DNA of 64,000 nucleotides from Ignatzschineria sp. RMDPL8A (GTDB taxonomy: Bacteria; Pseudomonadota; Gammaproteobacteria; Cardiobacteriales; Wohlfahrtiimonadaceae). Below the pieces are notes generated by a model, which saw only the letters and a list, made by a program, of their open reading frames with translations, made no database searches and was not told the origin of the DNA. Position numbers and translations under genes: made by a program. Each line of letters starts with the position of its first letter. The stretch's first letter is position 1. The DNA lies in the NCBI RefSeq assembly GCF_029815055.1, contig NZ_JAPPWA010000002.1:744001-808000 (forward strand), in the 5' to 3' direction. This document shows, piece after piece, positions 1 through 8,342 of the stretch.

Positions 1-246
1 GCTTATAACCGGTTCGGGGATAAAAAGAATCACGTTAAATCCACGAGAATCGAGATTAAGCGCCACCCAAAGTGCATCGCCACCATTATTTCCTGTTCCA
101 ACGGCCACTAAAATTGGGCGACTTTTAGAAATATGGACACTCACCCAGTCGGTGGCAGAACGCGCCGCTCGCTGCATTAGATCGATGCCTGCATGGTCAG
201 CATCATGTTCAATCTGTCTTAACTGCGTTAAAGAATAAAACGTCAT
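1..246 (-). CDS. nnrE: NAD(P)H-hydrate epimerase, N-terminal part (runs off the window)
   Basis: The first 82 codons of a gene that continues beyond the left edge. The YjeF N-terminal domain epimerises the S/R forms of damaged NAD(P)H hydrate so that the partner dehydratase can repair them. The visible peptide has the amphipathic start MTFYSLTQLRQIEHD and the signature VGTGNNGGDALWVA, the phosphate-binding loop of the family. The ATG at 246 has a GAGAGGGGG ribosome site about 6 bases upstream. The gene is divergent from scdA with about 160 bp between starts. In many bacteria this domain is fused to the ADP-dependent dehydratase; the window does not show whether that is so here. Confidence 0.85.
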   Translation of the reverse strand, partial: MTFYSLTQLRQIEHDADHAGIDLMQRAARSATDWVSVHISKSRPILVAVGTGNNGGDALWVALNLDSRGFNVILFIPEPVIS

Positions 247-286
247 AATGAATCCCCCTCTCTTTCCTTTAGCTTATCAAAATTGA

Positions 287-315
287 TTGACAAATAGACA
301 GGATTTTTAGATGAT
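287..315 (+). promoter_or_regulatory. Candidate promoter of scdA
   Basis: A perfect TTGACA -35 element lies at 287-292. A poor -10 (GATGAT, 310-315) follows at 17 bp. The NsrR-like box at 321-343 lies just downstream, where a bound repressor would block the polymerase. A weak -10 suits a promoter that is silent until derepressed. Inferred from sequence only. Confidence 0.4.
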
Positions 316-320
316 GCTTA

Positions 321-343
321 AAGATTCATTTTATATGAATGTT
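321..343 (+). promoter_or_regulatory. NsrR-like operator upstream of scdA
   Basis: The 23-bp element starts AAGATTCATTT and ends TATGAATGTT. It is an imperfect dyad of 11-bp half sites. Aligned by eye to the enterobacterial NsrR consensus (AAGATGCATTT and its mirror) it matches at 19 of 23 positions. It lies 64 bp before the chosen scdA start, and an NsrR-like gene is the next gene on the map. A second similar box sits at 1664-1686. Confidence 0.7.
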
Positions 344-407
344 TAATGGTAACCTTGGAATTAAACCGAACATGCAAACAGAAAGTGCAAACAGAAAAGG
401 AGCGGGT

Positions 408-1145
408 ATGTTGCTAGATAAAACGGTATCAGTGGGGGCGGTTGTCGCGGAGCAATTTAGAGCGGCTGAGGTCTTTAATTTTTATGGCATTGATTTTTGT
501 TGTGCGGGCGAACGTACGTTAGAGGAGGCAGCAAGTGAGCATCAAATCGAGCTGGATGTTTTACTCAATGCGTTAAGCAATGTGCTTGAAAATGAGGCGG
601 GGCAAGGTGGTGTTGGCCTGCTTGATTTTAAAGCGTGGTCATTGGAGCTATTGGTGGATTACGTCATAAAATATCATCATCGCCGTATTCGAGAAGTGGG
701 ACCAAAAACGTTGGTGCTTTTAGAGAAAGTGTGTGAGGTTCATGGCGAAGATCATCCGGAATTGCACGATGTCCACAGGCTGTATGAGAGCTCGTTAAAT
801 GAGTTAACGCTGCATTTGCAAAAAGAGGAGCGAATTCTTTTTCCATTTATCTACCAAATTGCACAGGCCTATGAAGCACAAACTCCGATGCCACACGCGC
901 CGTTTGGTACGGTTGAAAATCCCATTAATATGATGATGCACGAACACGACCAAGAGGGCGAGCGGATGCGCCAAATCTCAGAGATTACGGGTAAATACAG
1001 CGTTCCAGAAAACGCTTGCAACAGTTACCGGCAAGTAATGTGGGAATTGCACGCATTTGAAACCCATCTTCATGAGCATATTCATATTGAGAATAATATT
1101 ATTTTTCCACGAGCCATTCATCTTGAAAAGGGTGGGCGCTTGTAA
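408..1145 (+). CDS. scdA: Iron-sulfur cluster repair protein, ScdA/YtfE (RIC) family
   Basis: A 245-residue cytoplasmic di-iron protein of the family that restores iron-sulfur clusters damaged by nitric oxide or peroxide. The N-terminal ScdA domain carries GIDFCCAG with the conserved Cys pair. The hemerythrin-like domain that follows has the iron-ligand pattern YHHRRIRE, then KEERILFPF, MMMHEHD, and HEHIHIENNIIFPR near the C-terminus. The start at 408 is preferred over an in-frame ATG at 339 because AAAAGGAG lies about 6 bases upstream and because the family begins near this point. An NsrR-like box sits upstream, and the convergent nsrR ends only 27 bp downstream, which together suggest an NO-inducible repair gene. 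Confidence 0.92.
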   Translation: MLLDKTVSVGAVVAEQFRAAEVFNFYGIDFCCAGERTLEEAASEHQIELDVLLNALSNVLENEAGQGGVGLLDFKAWSLELLVDYVIKYHHRRIREVGPKTLVLLEKVCEVHGEDHPELHDVHRLYESSLNELTLHLQKEERILFPFIYQIAQAYEAQTPMPHAPFGTVENPINMMMHEHDQEGERMRQISEITGKYSVPENACNSYRQVMWELHAFETHLHEHIHIENNIIFPRAIHLEKGGRL

Positions 1146-1172
1146 TGGTTGTTTGCCAATTTTAGGAGTGCA

Positions 1173-1616
1173 TTAGGATAAATGGGTCAATTGGCTAAGA
1201 TCAATGGTATTTAAAGGCAGTGAGGGAAGCAAAATATCAGCGAGTGTGTAGTGATCGAGCACCGCTAAAAAAGCACGGGTGGCCTCCGCTAAAATGGCTT
1301 TAAATTCACATTGTGGGCGGATGACGCATTGGTTTTTTTCACCAAAACACTCCACTAAGGTGAAGGATTCCAGTGCTCGAATGAGCTCACCTAAGGGGAT
1401 CAATTCAGGGGCTTTCCCTAGTTTAAGGCCGCCCCCTTTCCCGCGAATGCTTTTTAGATAGCCAAGCTCACTTAAAAACGCCACAATCTTGGTTAAATGG
1501 CTCCGCGAAATGGCATAAAACTCGGCAATTTCAGTAATATTGACAAGACGATCCGCGTGAAATGCCGTATAAATTAATGTACGGATTGCATAATCAGTTT
1601 GTTGGGTGAGTTGCAT
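1173..1616 (-). CDS. nsrR: Rrf2-family nitric-oxide-sensing repressor NsrR
   Basis: A 147-residue Rrf2 transcription factor. The start MQLTQQTDYAIRTLIY and the winged-helix segment with GKGGGLKL are typical of NsrR. Three cysteines spaced C-x5-C-x5-C in VECFGEKNQCVIRPQC are the ligands of the NO-sensitive iron-sulfur cluster in NsrR, and the spacing separates it from IscR. No good ribosome site is visible before the ATG. The gene is convergent with scdA and divergent from the oxidoreductase at 1708. An NsrR-like box (1664-1686) lies in the divergent gap, consistent with autoregulation and control of the neighbour. Confidence 0.9.
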   Translation of the reverse strand: MQLTQQTDYAIRTLIYTAFHADRLVNITEIAEFYAISRSHLTKIVAFLSELGYLKSIRGKGGGLKLGKAPELIPLGELIRALESFTLVECFGEKNQCVIRPQCEFKAILAEATRAFLAVLDHYTLADILLPSLPLNTIDLSQLTHLS

Positions 1617-1663
1617 AGTAATGGGGCTTATTTTAAGTGAGAAACAAAAGATTGAATGATTAT

Positions 1664-1686
1664 AACATTCATTTTAAAGCGATCTT
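1664..1686. promoter_or_regulatory. NsrR-like operator between nsrR and the oxidoreductase
   Basis: The element starts AACATTCATTTTAAAG and ends CGATCTT. It matches the 23-bp NsrR consensus at 18 positions by eye. It lies 48 bp from the nsrR start and 22 bp from the oxidoreductase start, so it could govern both. Confidence 0.6.
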
Positions 1687-1707
1687 TAAAAGAAGAGAGG
1701 AGAGCGG

Positions 1708-3078
1708 ATGAAAATAGTGGTGATTGGTGGAAATGCGGCGGGCATGAGCGTCGCGCTAAAGGCAAAGCGGGAGTGTAAAACGGCAGAGGTGATCGTGATC
1801 ACGAAAGAGAATCAGATCTCCTTTGCCCCGGGCGCACTCTCTTTTTATTTAAAAGGGGCGATTGAAGATGAAGCGCTCTATGCAAGAACGCCGGATTCGG
1901 TGAGAGCCGCGGGGATTGAACTCTATTTGCAAAGCCCCGTGATTGAAGTGGATACCGTCTTAAAAAGTGTTACGTTTCTTCCTCATAATCAGGCCCAAAA
2001 GGGCGAGAAGAAAACACTTATGTATGACCGATTAATGATCGCAACTGGTGCTCGTCCACAGGATCATCCGCTTAAACTTAAGCACTATCACAATGTCTAT
2101 ACATTTAAATCCTTTTTTGAGGTGGATCGTCTTAAAAAAGCGCGAGCAGAGTATAAGACGATGGCAGTGATTGGCGGGAGCATTGTGGCCGTGGAGGTGG
2201 CTCAAACCCTTAGCTCAATGGGAATCAAAACCTATTTAATTCATCGAGGCGCCTATCCGCTTGATCGTTATTTTGGAGCCTCTGAAAAAGAGCGGATTTT
2301 AGAGAGCTTGGACGCTCAAGGGATTGAGTGCATCATGGGAGCTACAATTGAGGCTATTAAGGCAGGTCAGTTGAAGCCGTCGACCTTAACATCATTATTG
2401 ATTCATCAAGAGCAGGATACGAGATGGATCGATATTGATGGGGCGGTATTGGCTCTTGGCGTTGCGCCTAATAGTGAATTGTTTGGTTCACTGGGTGGGG
2501 ATGGGCTAGAGACGACCGCCAATGGAGCCATTGAGATTGATCTTTATGGTGAAACCTCGTTGCAGGATCATTATGCCGCCGGTGATGTGGCGACCATTCC
2601 CCACTTTCTTTTGGGATCGCGCTATCTACCGGTTGCCGCATCGGCCAATAAGATGGGGCGTATCATTGGGCAAAACATTGTCTCAAATCGTTCCGATCGC
2701 GTGCCCTATTTAGGCTCGCTCGGCAGTGCAATGGTTCGGCTAGGGGAGTGGGAATTAGGCGCTACAGGCATTACTGAGCGAGAGGCTCGTTTGGCCAATA
2801 TCCCCTATCAAATGGCAACCATTACTGCGCCGTCTGCCGCTGAATTTATCGAGCATCAACATCCCGTTACAATTACGCTTCTTTATCATGCTAAGACCCG
2901 AGTTTTATTAGGGGGAACGATTATTGCTAAAGGAAATGCCTCACTGCGTTTAACCGCTCTCACCGCCCTTATTTATGGAAAACAGACCGTTGATGCCATT
3001 GGATTTATGGATTTTGCCTATGAGCCATCGTTATCGGCCATGTGGGACCCGCTCAATATTGCTGGGAATCGAGCGTAA
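1708..3078 (+). CDS. FAD/NAD(P)-dependent oxidoreductase, CoA-disulfide reductase/NADH oxidase-like, without the active-site Cys
   Basis: A 456-residue flavoprotein. It has an N-terminal FAD Rossmann motif (VVIGGNAAGMSVALKAK), a central NAD(P) Rossmann motif (MAVIGGSIVAVEVAQ), the ATGARP turn, the second FAD motif (AAGDVA) and a C-terminal dimerisation domain of the CoA-disulfide reductase type. In that family the residue in SFANCALPY-type motifs is the redox cysteine. Here the segment is SFAPGALSF, with Gly42 in its place, and a C-terminal Tyr of the family is also replaced (EPSLS). Disulfide reductase chemistry therefore looks unlikely. Electron transfer from NAD(P)H to an NO-detoxifying partner, or a direct NADH oxidase, are alternatives. 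It diverges from nsrR across an NsrR-like box. AGAGGAGAG upstream is a good ribosome site. Confidence 0.8.
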   Translation: MKIVVIGGNAAGMSVALKAKRECKTAEVIVITKENQISFAPGALSFYLKGAIEDEALYARTPDSVRAAGIELYLQSPVIEVDTVLKSVTFLPHNQAQKGEKKTLMYDRLMIATGARPQDHPLKLKHYHNVYTFKSFFEVDRLKKARAEYKTMAVIGGSIVAVEVAQTLSSMGIKTYLIHRGAYPLDRYFGASEKERILESLDAQGIECIMGATIEAIKAGQLKPSTLTSLLIHQEQDTRWIDIDGAVLALGVAPNSELFGSLGGDGLETTANGAIEIDLYGETSLQDHYAAGDVATIPHFLLGSRYLPVAASANKMGRIIGQNIVSNRSDRVPYLGSLGSAMVRLGEWELGATGITEREARLANIPYQMATITAPSAAEFIEHQHPVTITLLYHAKTRVLLGGTIIAKGNASLRLTALTALIYGKQTVDAIGFMDFAYEPSLSAMWDPLNIAGNRA

Positions 3079-3312
3079 CAGTTGGATGTTGGATCAAGAA
3101 AAAGTCTCACCCCCCAATGGATGTAACCCTTCTGTCATAGAGTCTTTGCAAAATGGGCTCATTCAACAAAACATGGATTGTAAAAATATCGCATGTAACT
3201 TATTGATATTCATCTGGGTATTTGATGATTATCATATTGGAATTATGCAAATCAGATATCCTAAGAACATTCTGCATAAGCAATTGTTTTTAATATAAAT
3301 ACGGGAGACATC

Positions 3313-3540
3313 ATGGATTTTGAAGAGAAAGGCTTAATGGATGAGGTCTATCACGATACGTTAGCCTCAGTATGTGAGCGAGTGAAATATCAGGCGAACC
3401 ACTATTTAAATGAGAGCGAAAAATTATCGCCTTCAGCATCGCTTGAAGAATATGCCGAATTTAAGGAGCGCATTCGTCACTTAGCAGAATCGGCCATTGA
3501 CGACATTGAAAAGTGGATGCAAACCTTCCTTTGGAAATAA
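3313..3540 (+). CDS. Small hypothetical protein, 75 residues
   Basis: Not recognised. It is a short acidic protein, predicted largely helical, with no signal peptide or membrane segment. It contains one Cys and a C-terminal WMQTFLWK patch. CGGGAGA lies 7 bases before the ATG and a hairpin terminator follows at 3586-3637, so it looks like a real monocistronic gene. The 234 bp between the oxidoreductase stop and this gene hold no convincing coding sequence and probably carry its promoter. Confidence 0.65.
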   Translation: MDFEEKGLMDEVYHDTLASVCERVKYQANHYLNESEKLSPSASLEEYAEFKERIRHLAESAIDDIEKWMQTFLWK

Positions 3541-3585
3541 TTAACCGCGCTAATTGAATTTAGCCATTACGTAGACAAACCCGTT

Positions 3586-3637
3586 GCACCGAATTTTTTT
3601 AAGTGGATTAAGACTTAAAATCACTCGGTGCTTTTTT
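3586..3637 (+). terminator. Intrinsic terminator after the 75-residue gene
   Basis: Outer arms GCACCGA (3586-3592) and TCGGTGC (3625-3631) enclose an inner inverted repeat TTTTAAGT/ACTTAAAA. A run of six T follows. The long two-tier stem is unusual but looks like a real terminator. Confidence 0.7.
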
Positions 3638-3664
3638 ATGAGTGCATTTTATACAAAGGTGTTA

Positions 3665-5167
3665 TTAGGGTTCTACTTTTTCTGGTGTCTCTATTTTGGG
3701 CGGGTTAATAATCTTTTGAGTGCCATCGAATAAAATAATTGGATTGCGTTGCCAGAGCGATGGGCCATCATATCTAAAACTATCTTCCATGGACCACCAC
3801 TCTTCAAAGCGCACTTTTTGTTCAGCTTCAAGCCGTTGAAGATGGGGAAGCGTCAACACAGTCATATAGAGCGTGGTACAAAGCGCCATAAAGGTGAGGC
3901 TTTTAAGTAGTAACATTCCGAGTAGTGGATAATCAAGTGATATCTTAACCGTTGGTGTATGCGCGCGTTTCCCATGATTGATTGAGCGGAGATCAAGCGG
4001 AAAGGTAGCCAGATAGAGATGGAAGGCATAGGCAAAAATCAGTACTGAGATAAATTGGCTGAGCGGATAGACAAATGCCCCTGAAAAGAGTGCATTCATC
4101 GACACCATCGCAGGTGCCGCCCAAATCCAACAGGGCATTAGTTTACGGCGTAAAAAGAGTTTGAGTGCCGTAAAGAAAAAGCCCACTAAAAAGAGGACAC
4201 CGATGAGGCCAAACTCCGCCATCCAGTGGAAAATAAAGCTGTGTGGGTGAGAGGCATAATAACCCTGCCAACCTTTATAATTGCTACCGCCAATCCCGAA
4301 GAGAGGATGTGCTAAAAAGTCTTTAAGAGCGTGTGAATAGAGAAGCGTACGGCCGGAGCTTGACGTTCGAACGAGTTCATGGGCATCTTGCACAATTGCA
4401 TTGATGGTGATGTAGAGTAAAAACCCAAGAAGCAGCGAGATAAGCGGGATTTTAAGGGCGCTTTTTTTATTGGTGCCAAAAAGAGCGATCATCAATAGTG
4501 CAAGCCCGAGGCTTAATAGTGCACTGCGCGCACCATCCATAAAGAGATTAAAGATGTAGAGAGTGCTTAAGAGAATGATCCAAGGCGTCCATTTTTTTGC
4601 GGATAAAAACCCCGGTCTAAGCCATAAAATGGCTAGTGCAGGCAGTAATACATCGTCTAAATAACGGATATTTTCAAAAGTGTCGTGCCAAAACATATCA
4701 CCATCTGGAATGAGCATCTTCATAATGATATTGGTGATAAAACGAATCATCACTGGGAGCGGCGCAAGGGCGAGGAGCGCAAAGAGATTCCCCATCCATT
4801 TGGCATCGTAACGAAAGAGGATTCCCGCGTAGAGTCCGCTAATTAAGAGCAGTGATCCAACTCCGTAGGTGAGATAGGCCGTGACATTTTTAACACCAAA
4901 AAGCGCCAGCACCATAAAGCCTAATAATACGGCGGTGAGATAGTAGGGGAGATTTCCTAAAGTATTGAGGGTTTTGAGGGGGAGTAATAAAAAACCAACG
5001 GCAAAGAGGGAGAGTACGGTAATTTGATAAAAGCGCCAACGGTCATAGTGATTCTCTAATAAAGCGAGATAATCATAGCCACTAAATGCGAGGAAAAACC
5101 AGATTACTGCGATGAGTGCCAGTGTACGGTGGAGCCATTTTATGGGAAGGTATTGGGTCATTGCCAT
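3665..5167 (-). CDS. O-antigen ligase/polymerase-type membrane protein (WaaL/Wzy superfamily)
   Basis: A 500-residue inner-membrane protein with about a dozen hydrophobic helices. The family signature is the large periplasmic loop with the conserved Arg and His context: SGRTLLYSHALKDF, FGIGGSNYKGW and SHPHSFIFHWMAEFGLIG. WaaL/Wzy/PglL-type enzymes join or polymerise undecaprenyl-linked glycans; sequence alone does not separate O-antigen ligase from polymerase or protein O-oligosaccharyltransferase. The C-terminus has a hydrophilic periplasmic extension with many aromatic residues. It stands alone. The ribosome site is weak, and the ATG at 5161 (third residue) is an alternative start. Confidence 0.75.
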   Translation of the reverse strand: MAMTQYLPIKWLHRTLALIAVIWFFLAFSGYDYLALLENHYDRWRFYQITVLSLFAVGFLLLPLKTLNTLGNLPYYLTAVLLGFMVLALFGVKNVTAYLTYGVGSLLLISGLYAGILFRYDAKWMGNLFALLALAPLPVMIRFITNIIMKMLIPDGDMFWHDTFENIRYLDDVLLPALAILWLRPGFLSAKKWTPWIILLSTLYIFNLFMDGARSALLSLGLALLMIALFGTNKKSALKIPLISLLLGFLLYITINAIVQDAHELVRTSSSGRTLLYSHALKDFLAHPLFGIGGSNYKGWQGYYASHPHSFIFHWMAEFGLIGVLFLVGFFFTALKLFLRRKLMPCWIWAAPAMVSMNALFSGAFVYPLSQFISVLIFAYAFHLYLATFPLDLRSINHGKRAHTPTVKISLDYPLLGMLLLKSLTFMALCTTLYMTVLTLPHLQRLEAEQKVRFEEWWSMEDSFRYDGPSLWQRNPIILFDGTQKIINPPKIETPEKVEP

Positions 5168-5422
5168 GGATTAAACCAAATCATCAAATCATTGAAAAGG
5201 AGTCTAAAAATAGCATGTTTTATCGGTAAAATCTCGCTTACCATCAATTTTGATTGTTTAACTCACGACGTGATTTTATTTAATGCTCAGATTGTCATTA
5301 AACTTCTTATATTGCGGGGGAAATTCGGGAATTTATCTCGATAATCCCGTGCAAATATGGAATACTATAAGGGATCTTTACAAAACTTAAGAATAACAAA
5401 TCAAGATGATAGGAATTGCTCT

Positions 5423-6526
5423 ATGCTAAGCATTGGCCAACGACGAAATCGACGCGTTTCTCTTCCAATAATAATCCTCGCGGGGATGTTTGGATTATCG
5501 CCTTTTGTAGCGCTAGCGGATACGGAAACGTTGACGGAAGCGGAAAAACTCGATAACTTTCGCCATTTTGCTGATGGAATGTGGGATGTGCAGATGAAAA
5601 GTGATGAGGGCGTCATCGTTGATCAGTTTAAAACCTGTTTGCCCGGCGATGCGCTAGAAAATTATCTGGAAGCGACGCTAATTTATAAAAATTCAGGCTG
5701 TCCGCTCCTTAAAAAAGAGATTACTGAGGAAGACATTACGCTGCGTTATGAGCTAACCAAAGCGTGTGCAAATAGAGCGATGGAGCACTATTATCTACCC
5801 TTTCCAGAAGGAGAGATCGAGCTTGCTTTTAGTAAGCTTGGCGATAATCACTATCGTTATGTGACCGATATTCGCGCGAATGATGAAACGGAGCTGAACG
5901 GGAGCGAGCGCATTATCTATGAGTTTGATTATCTTGATCACTGTAACCGCTTTGCGCCGACGGGATTATTTACCCCGCCAGATGGGAAATGGAGCTATTG
6001 GCTGCAGACTGATGATCTTACCAATGAGTCGATTTTGGAATTAAGTGGTGCTGAGCTCAATGCGCGTCTGTTGCGTTATCACGACCGCACCCAAATTCCT
6101 TGTGAGCGCCGATTTTATCTTATTGAAGAGGGCGAATATCGCGTCAATTATTTGATCGATAATAGCTGTATTAATGATGTCGCGCCCGATCTTAAAGAGG
6201 AGCTCGGTCTTGAGCTGATGGAAAACATTCCCTTTTATACCGACATCAGCGTGAGTGAACTTTTCCCTGACGCTTATCAGATTCGCGTTAATAATCTTGA
6301 TCTTAATTTGGTGGAAAAATGCCAAAATCGGGTGATTGAATATCGCAAAGTTGCCGAGATGGCTGAGGGCAAAATCCCTTCAAAATCGGCGCTTGATGAG
6401 GCGAATTGCCCGCAAGAACCGATGGGGCTTAAAGGGGGCGGGGTGCATCCGTTAGAGCTAAAAGAAGAGGTGGCGGGGAAACTCTCTGATGCGCTCGAAA
6501 AGAGCTTAAATGAGCGTGAGGATTAG
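5423..6526 (+). CDS. Secreted Cys-rich protein of unknown function (DUF3617-like N-terminal region)
   Basis: A 367-residue protein with a signal peptide: basic residues RRNRR, then a hydrophobic stretch ending at VALA. The start at 5423 is chosen over an in-frame ATG at 5357 because it puts the signal peptide at the N-terminus and has AGGA 8 bases upstream. The region after the signal, DGMWDVQMKSDEG followed by a TCLP Cys motif, resembles DUF3617 periplasmic proteins. Eight Cys residues remain in the mature part, spread over two apparently similar halves, so disulfides are likely; the disulfide isomerase gene dsbC lies two genes downstream. Function unknown. Confidence 0.7.
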   Translation: MLSIGQRRNRRVSLPIIILAGMFGLSPFVALADTETLTEAEKLDNFRHFADGMWDVQMKSDEGVIVDQFKTCLPGDALENYLEATLIYKNSGCPLLKKEITEEDITLRYELTKACANRAMEHYYLPFPEGEIELAFSKLGDNHYRYVTDIRANDETELNGSERIIYEFDYLDHCNRFAPTGLFTPPDGKWSYWLQTDDLTNESILELSGAELNARLLRYHDRTQIPCERRFYLIEEGEYRVNYLIDNSCINDVAPDLKEELGLELMENIPFYTDISVSELFPDAYQIRVNNLDLNLVEKCQNRVIEYRKVAEMAEGKIPSKSALDEANCPQEPMGLKGGGVHPLELKEEVAGKLSDALEKSLNERED

Positions 6527-6586
6527 CGTAAACAGGGGCTAAACTGTGGTATCCTAACGATCAAAAGCGTTAAAAAAAGGAGACTA

Positions 6587-7507
6587 ATGCCGATCGATTC
6601 ACCGCTTGAAACGGATAAAAAAACCAATCTAACCCTTGAGCATTTTAAAGATACGCTCTGGTTTCATGAAAATTTAAGTGAGCATACGCTTGCGTCCTAT
6701 TTATCGGATCTCTATAAATTGGAAGCGTCGCTTAAAAAGCGTTTTAAACATATTGAAACGGCGACCACGAAAGACCTGCAGGGATTTATTGATCGGGAAG
6801 GGCGTGCGGGGATTAGCCCTCGTTCGCTTGCGCGCTATCATTCCTGTTTTAAGCACTTTTATACCTATCTCATTGTTGAAAAATATCGCGACGATAATCC
6901 CGCCGAAAAGCTTATTTTGCCTAAATTTAGCGCCTCGCTCCCCGTTTCGCTCTCTGAAGAGAAGGTGGAAGCGTTGCTCGATGCCCCTGATACCTCGACT
7001 GTGATTGGCCTTCGTGATAAAGCGATGCTGGAGATGCTTTATTCGTGCGGATTTCGGGTGACGGAATTGGTGCGGCTTACCTTTTCGGAGATTAATCTTC
7101 GTGCGGGGTATGTGCGTGTTGTTGGGAAGGGGGATAAAGAGCGCCTCATTCCCCTCGGCGAGGTGGCGATCGATTGGTTAAAGCAATATGTGGAGCGTTC
7201 GCGTCCGGCATTATTGAAAGATGGGCGTTCGGAAGCGGTCTTTGTGAGTAATCGCGGGACCTTTATGACGCGACAAACTTTTTGGCACATTATCAAAAAA
7301 TATGTGCGACAATTAGGGATTAATGAAGAGGTTTCGCCTCACACGTTGCGCCACGCCTTTGCGACGCATCTTGTGAATCACGGGGCAGATCTCAGGGTTG
7401 TTCAGCTCCTGCTTGGGCATAGCAATCTGTCGACAACGCAGATCTATACTCACGTGGCAACGGAACGCCTCAAAAAACTTCATCAAGAGAATCACCCACG
7501 AGGATAG
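6587..7507 (+). CDS. xerD: Site-specific tyrosine recombinase XerD
   Basis: A 306-residue tyrosine recombinase that, with XerC, resolves chromosome dimers at dif in an FtsK-dependent way. The N-terminal SAM-like core-binding domain covers about residues 10-100. The catalytic domain carries Arg157, Lys181 (VVGKGDKER), His252 and Arg255 (HTLRHAF), His278 (GHSNLS) and nucleophile Tyr287 (TQIYTHV). AAAAAAGGAG precedes the ATG. dsbC follows after 7 bp, the same order as in Escherichia coli, which supports XerD rather than XerC. Confidence 0.93.
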   Translation: MPIDSPLETDKKTNLTLEHFKDTLWFHENLSEHTLASYLSDLYKLEASLKKRFKHIETATTKDLQGFIDREGRAGISPRSLARYHSCFKHFYTYLIVEKYRDDNPAEKLILPKFSASLPVSLSEEKVEALLDAPDTSTVIGLRDKAMLEMLYSCGFRVTELVRLTFSEINLRAGYVRVVGKGDKERLIPLGEVAIDWLKQYVERSRPALLKDGRSEAVFVSNRGTFMTRQTFWHIIKKYVRQLGINEEVSPHTLRHAFATHLVNHGADLRVVQLLLGHSNLSTTQIYTHVATERLKKLHQENHPRG

Positions 7508-7514
7508 TGAATTT

Positions 7515-8228
7515 ATGATTAAAAAAGTATTAATAACGATGACACTCGGCGCACTTATGACAACTGGCGCGATGGCAAAAGAGAAAGTCGATCTGAAATA
7601 TTTTAACGAAACCTTTCAAGGCGTAACGGTAAAAAATATCTCAGAGAGTGAGATCAAAGGCATCTATCAAGTGGAAATCGAAGAGATTGCACAGCCCATT
7701 TATGTCTCTAAAGATGGGAAATATATGTTTGAAGGCCATTTAATCGATCTTGTTAATAAAGAGAGCCTTACCGACAATTACGCGAAAAAGATGAAAAAAG
7801 CGATCATTGATGACATCTCAGAAGATGACATGGTGGTCTATAAAGCGAAAAACGAAAAGCATAAAATTACCGTCTTTACCGACGTTGACTGTCCCTATTG
7901 CCAGATGCTTCATAAAGAGGTGAAAGATTATAACGATAACGGCGTCACCGTGCGTTATATGGCCTATCCTCGTACCGGAATTCCATCGGCGGGCTACAAT
8001 CATTTAGTGTCGGTGTGGTGCTCGGACGATAAGCCAAAAGCGCTAACCGATGCAAAAAATGGCCGTAGCGTTAAAAATGCAACGTGTGCGAATAGTCCCG
8101 TTAGCAATCAATTTGATATAGGCATGAAGCTTGGTGTGCAAGGAACGCCCGCGATCTTCCTTGAAGATGGCACAATGCTGGGCGGATATCTCCCTTACAA
8201 ACAACTTCTCATGCAACTCGATCGCTAG
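7515..8228 (+). CDS. dsbC: Periplasmic thiol:disulfide isomerase DsbC
   Basis: A 237-residue periplasmic protein that reshuffles wrong disulfides. It has a signal peptide ending GAMA (residues 1-20), a small N-terminal dimerisation domain and a thioredoxin domain with Cys126-Pro-Tyr-Cys129. The cis-Pro loop is GTPAIF, and a second Cys pair (WCSDD and ATCANS) matches the structural disulfide of the family. Escherichia coli DsbC has CGYC; CPYC is a modest variation. The ATG at 7515 is used because it starts the signal peptide. It is probably cotranscribed with xerD. recJ, the usual next gene, is absent. Confidence 0.9.
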   Translation: MIKKVLITMTLGALMTTGAMAKEKVDLKYFNETFQGVTVKNISESEIKGIYQVEIEEIAQPIYVSKDGKYMFEGHLIDLVNKESLTDNYAKKMKKAIIDDISEDDMVVYKAKNEKHKITVFTDVDCPYCQMLHKEVKDYNDNGVTVRYMAYPRTGIPSAGYNHLVSVWCSDDKPKALTDAKNGRSVKNATCANSPVSNQFDIGMKLGVQGTPAIFLEDGTMLGGYLPYKQLLMQLDR

Positions 8229-8264
8229 TCTCACAGGTTTATGGTAAAAGAGATTAAAAGAGAG

Positions 8265-8342
8265 CGATTGTCTTAACAATCGTCTTTTAGAAAAAAGCAA
8301 TGCCCGTTCGATGATTCATCCTAAACGGCATTGCTTTTTTAT
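8265..8342 (+). terminator. Tandem hairpins ending the xerD-dsbC unit
   Basis: A first stem CGATTGT/ACAATCG (8265-8282) is followed by TCTTTT. A second, stronger stem, AAGCAATGCC with CGTT against AACGGCATTGCTT, ends in six T at 8335-8340. Confidence 0.8.

Noticed and set aside
2975-3298. Plus-strand open frame between the oxidoreductase and the 75-residue gene
   Set aside because: The first part lies out of frame within the oxidoreductase, and the rest has no coding character.
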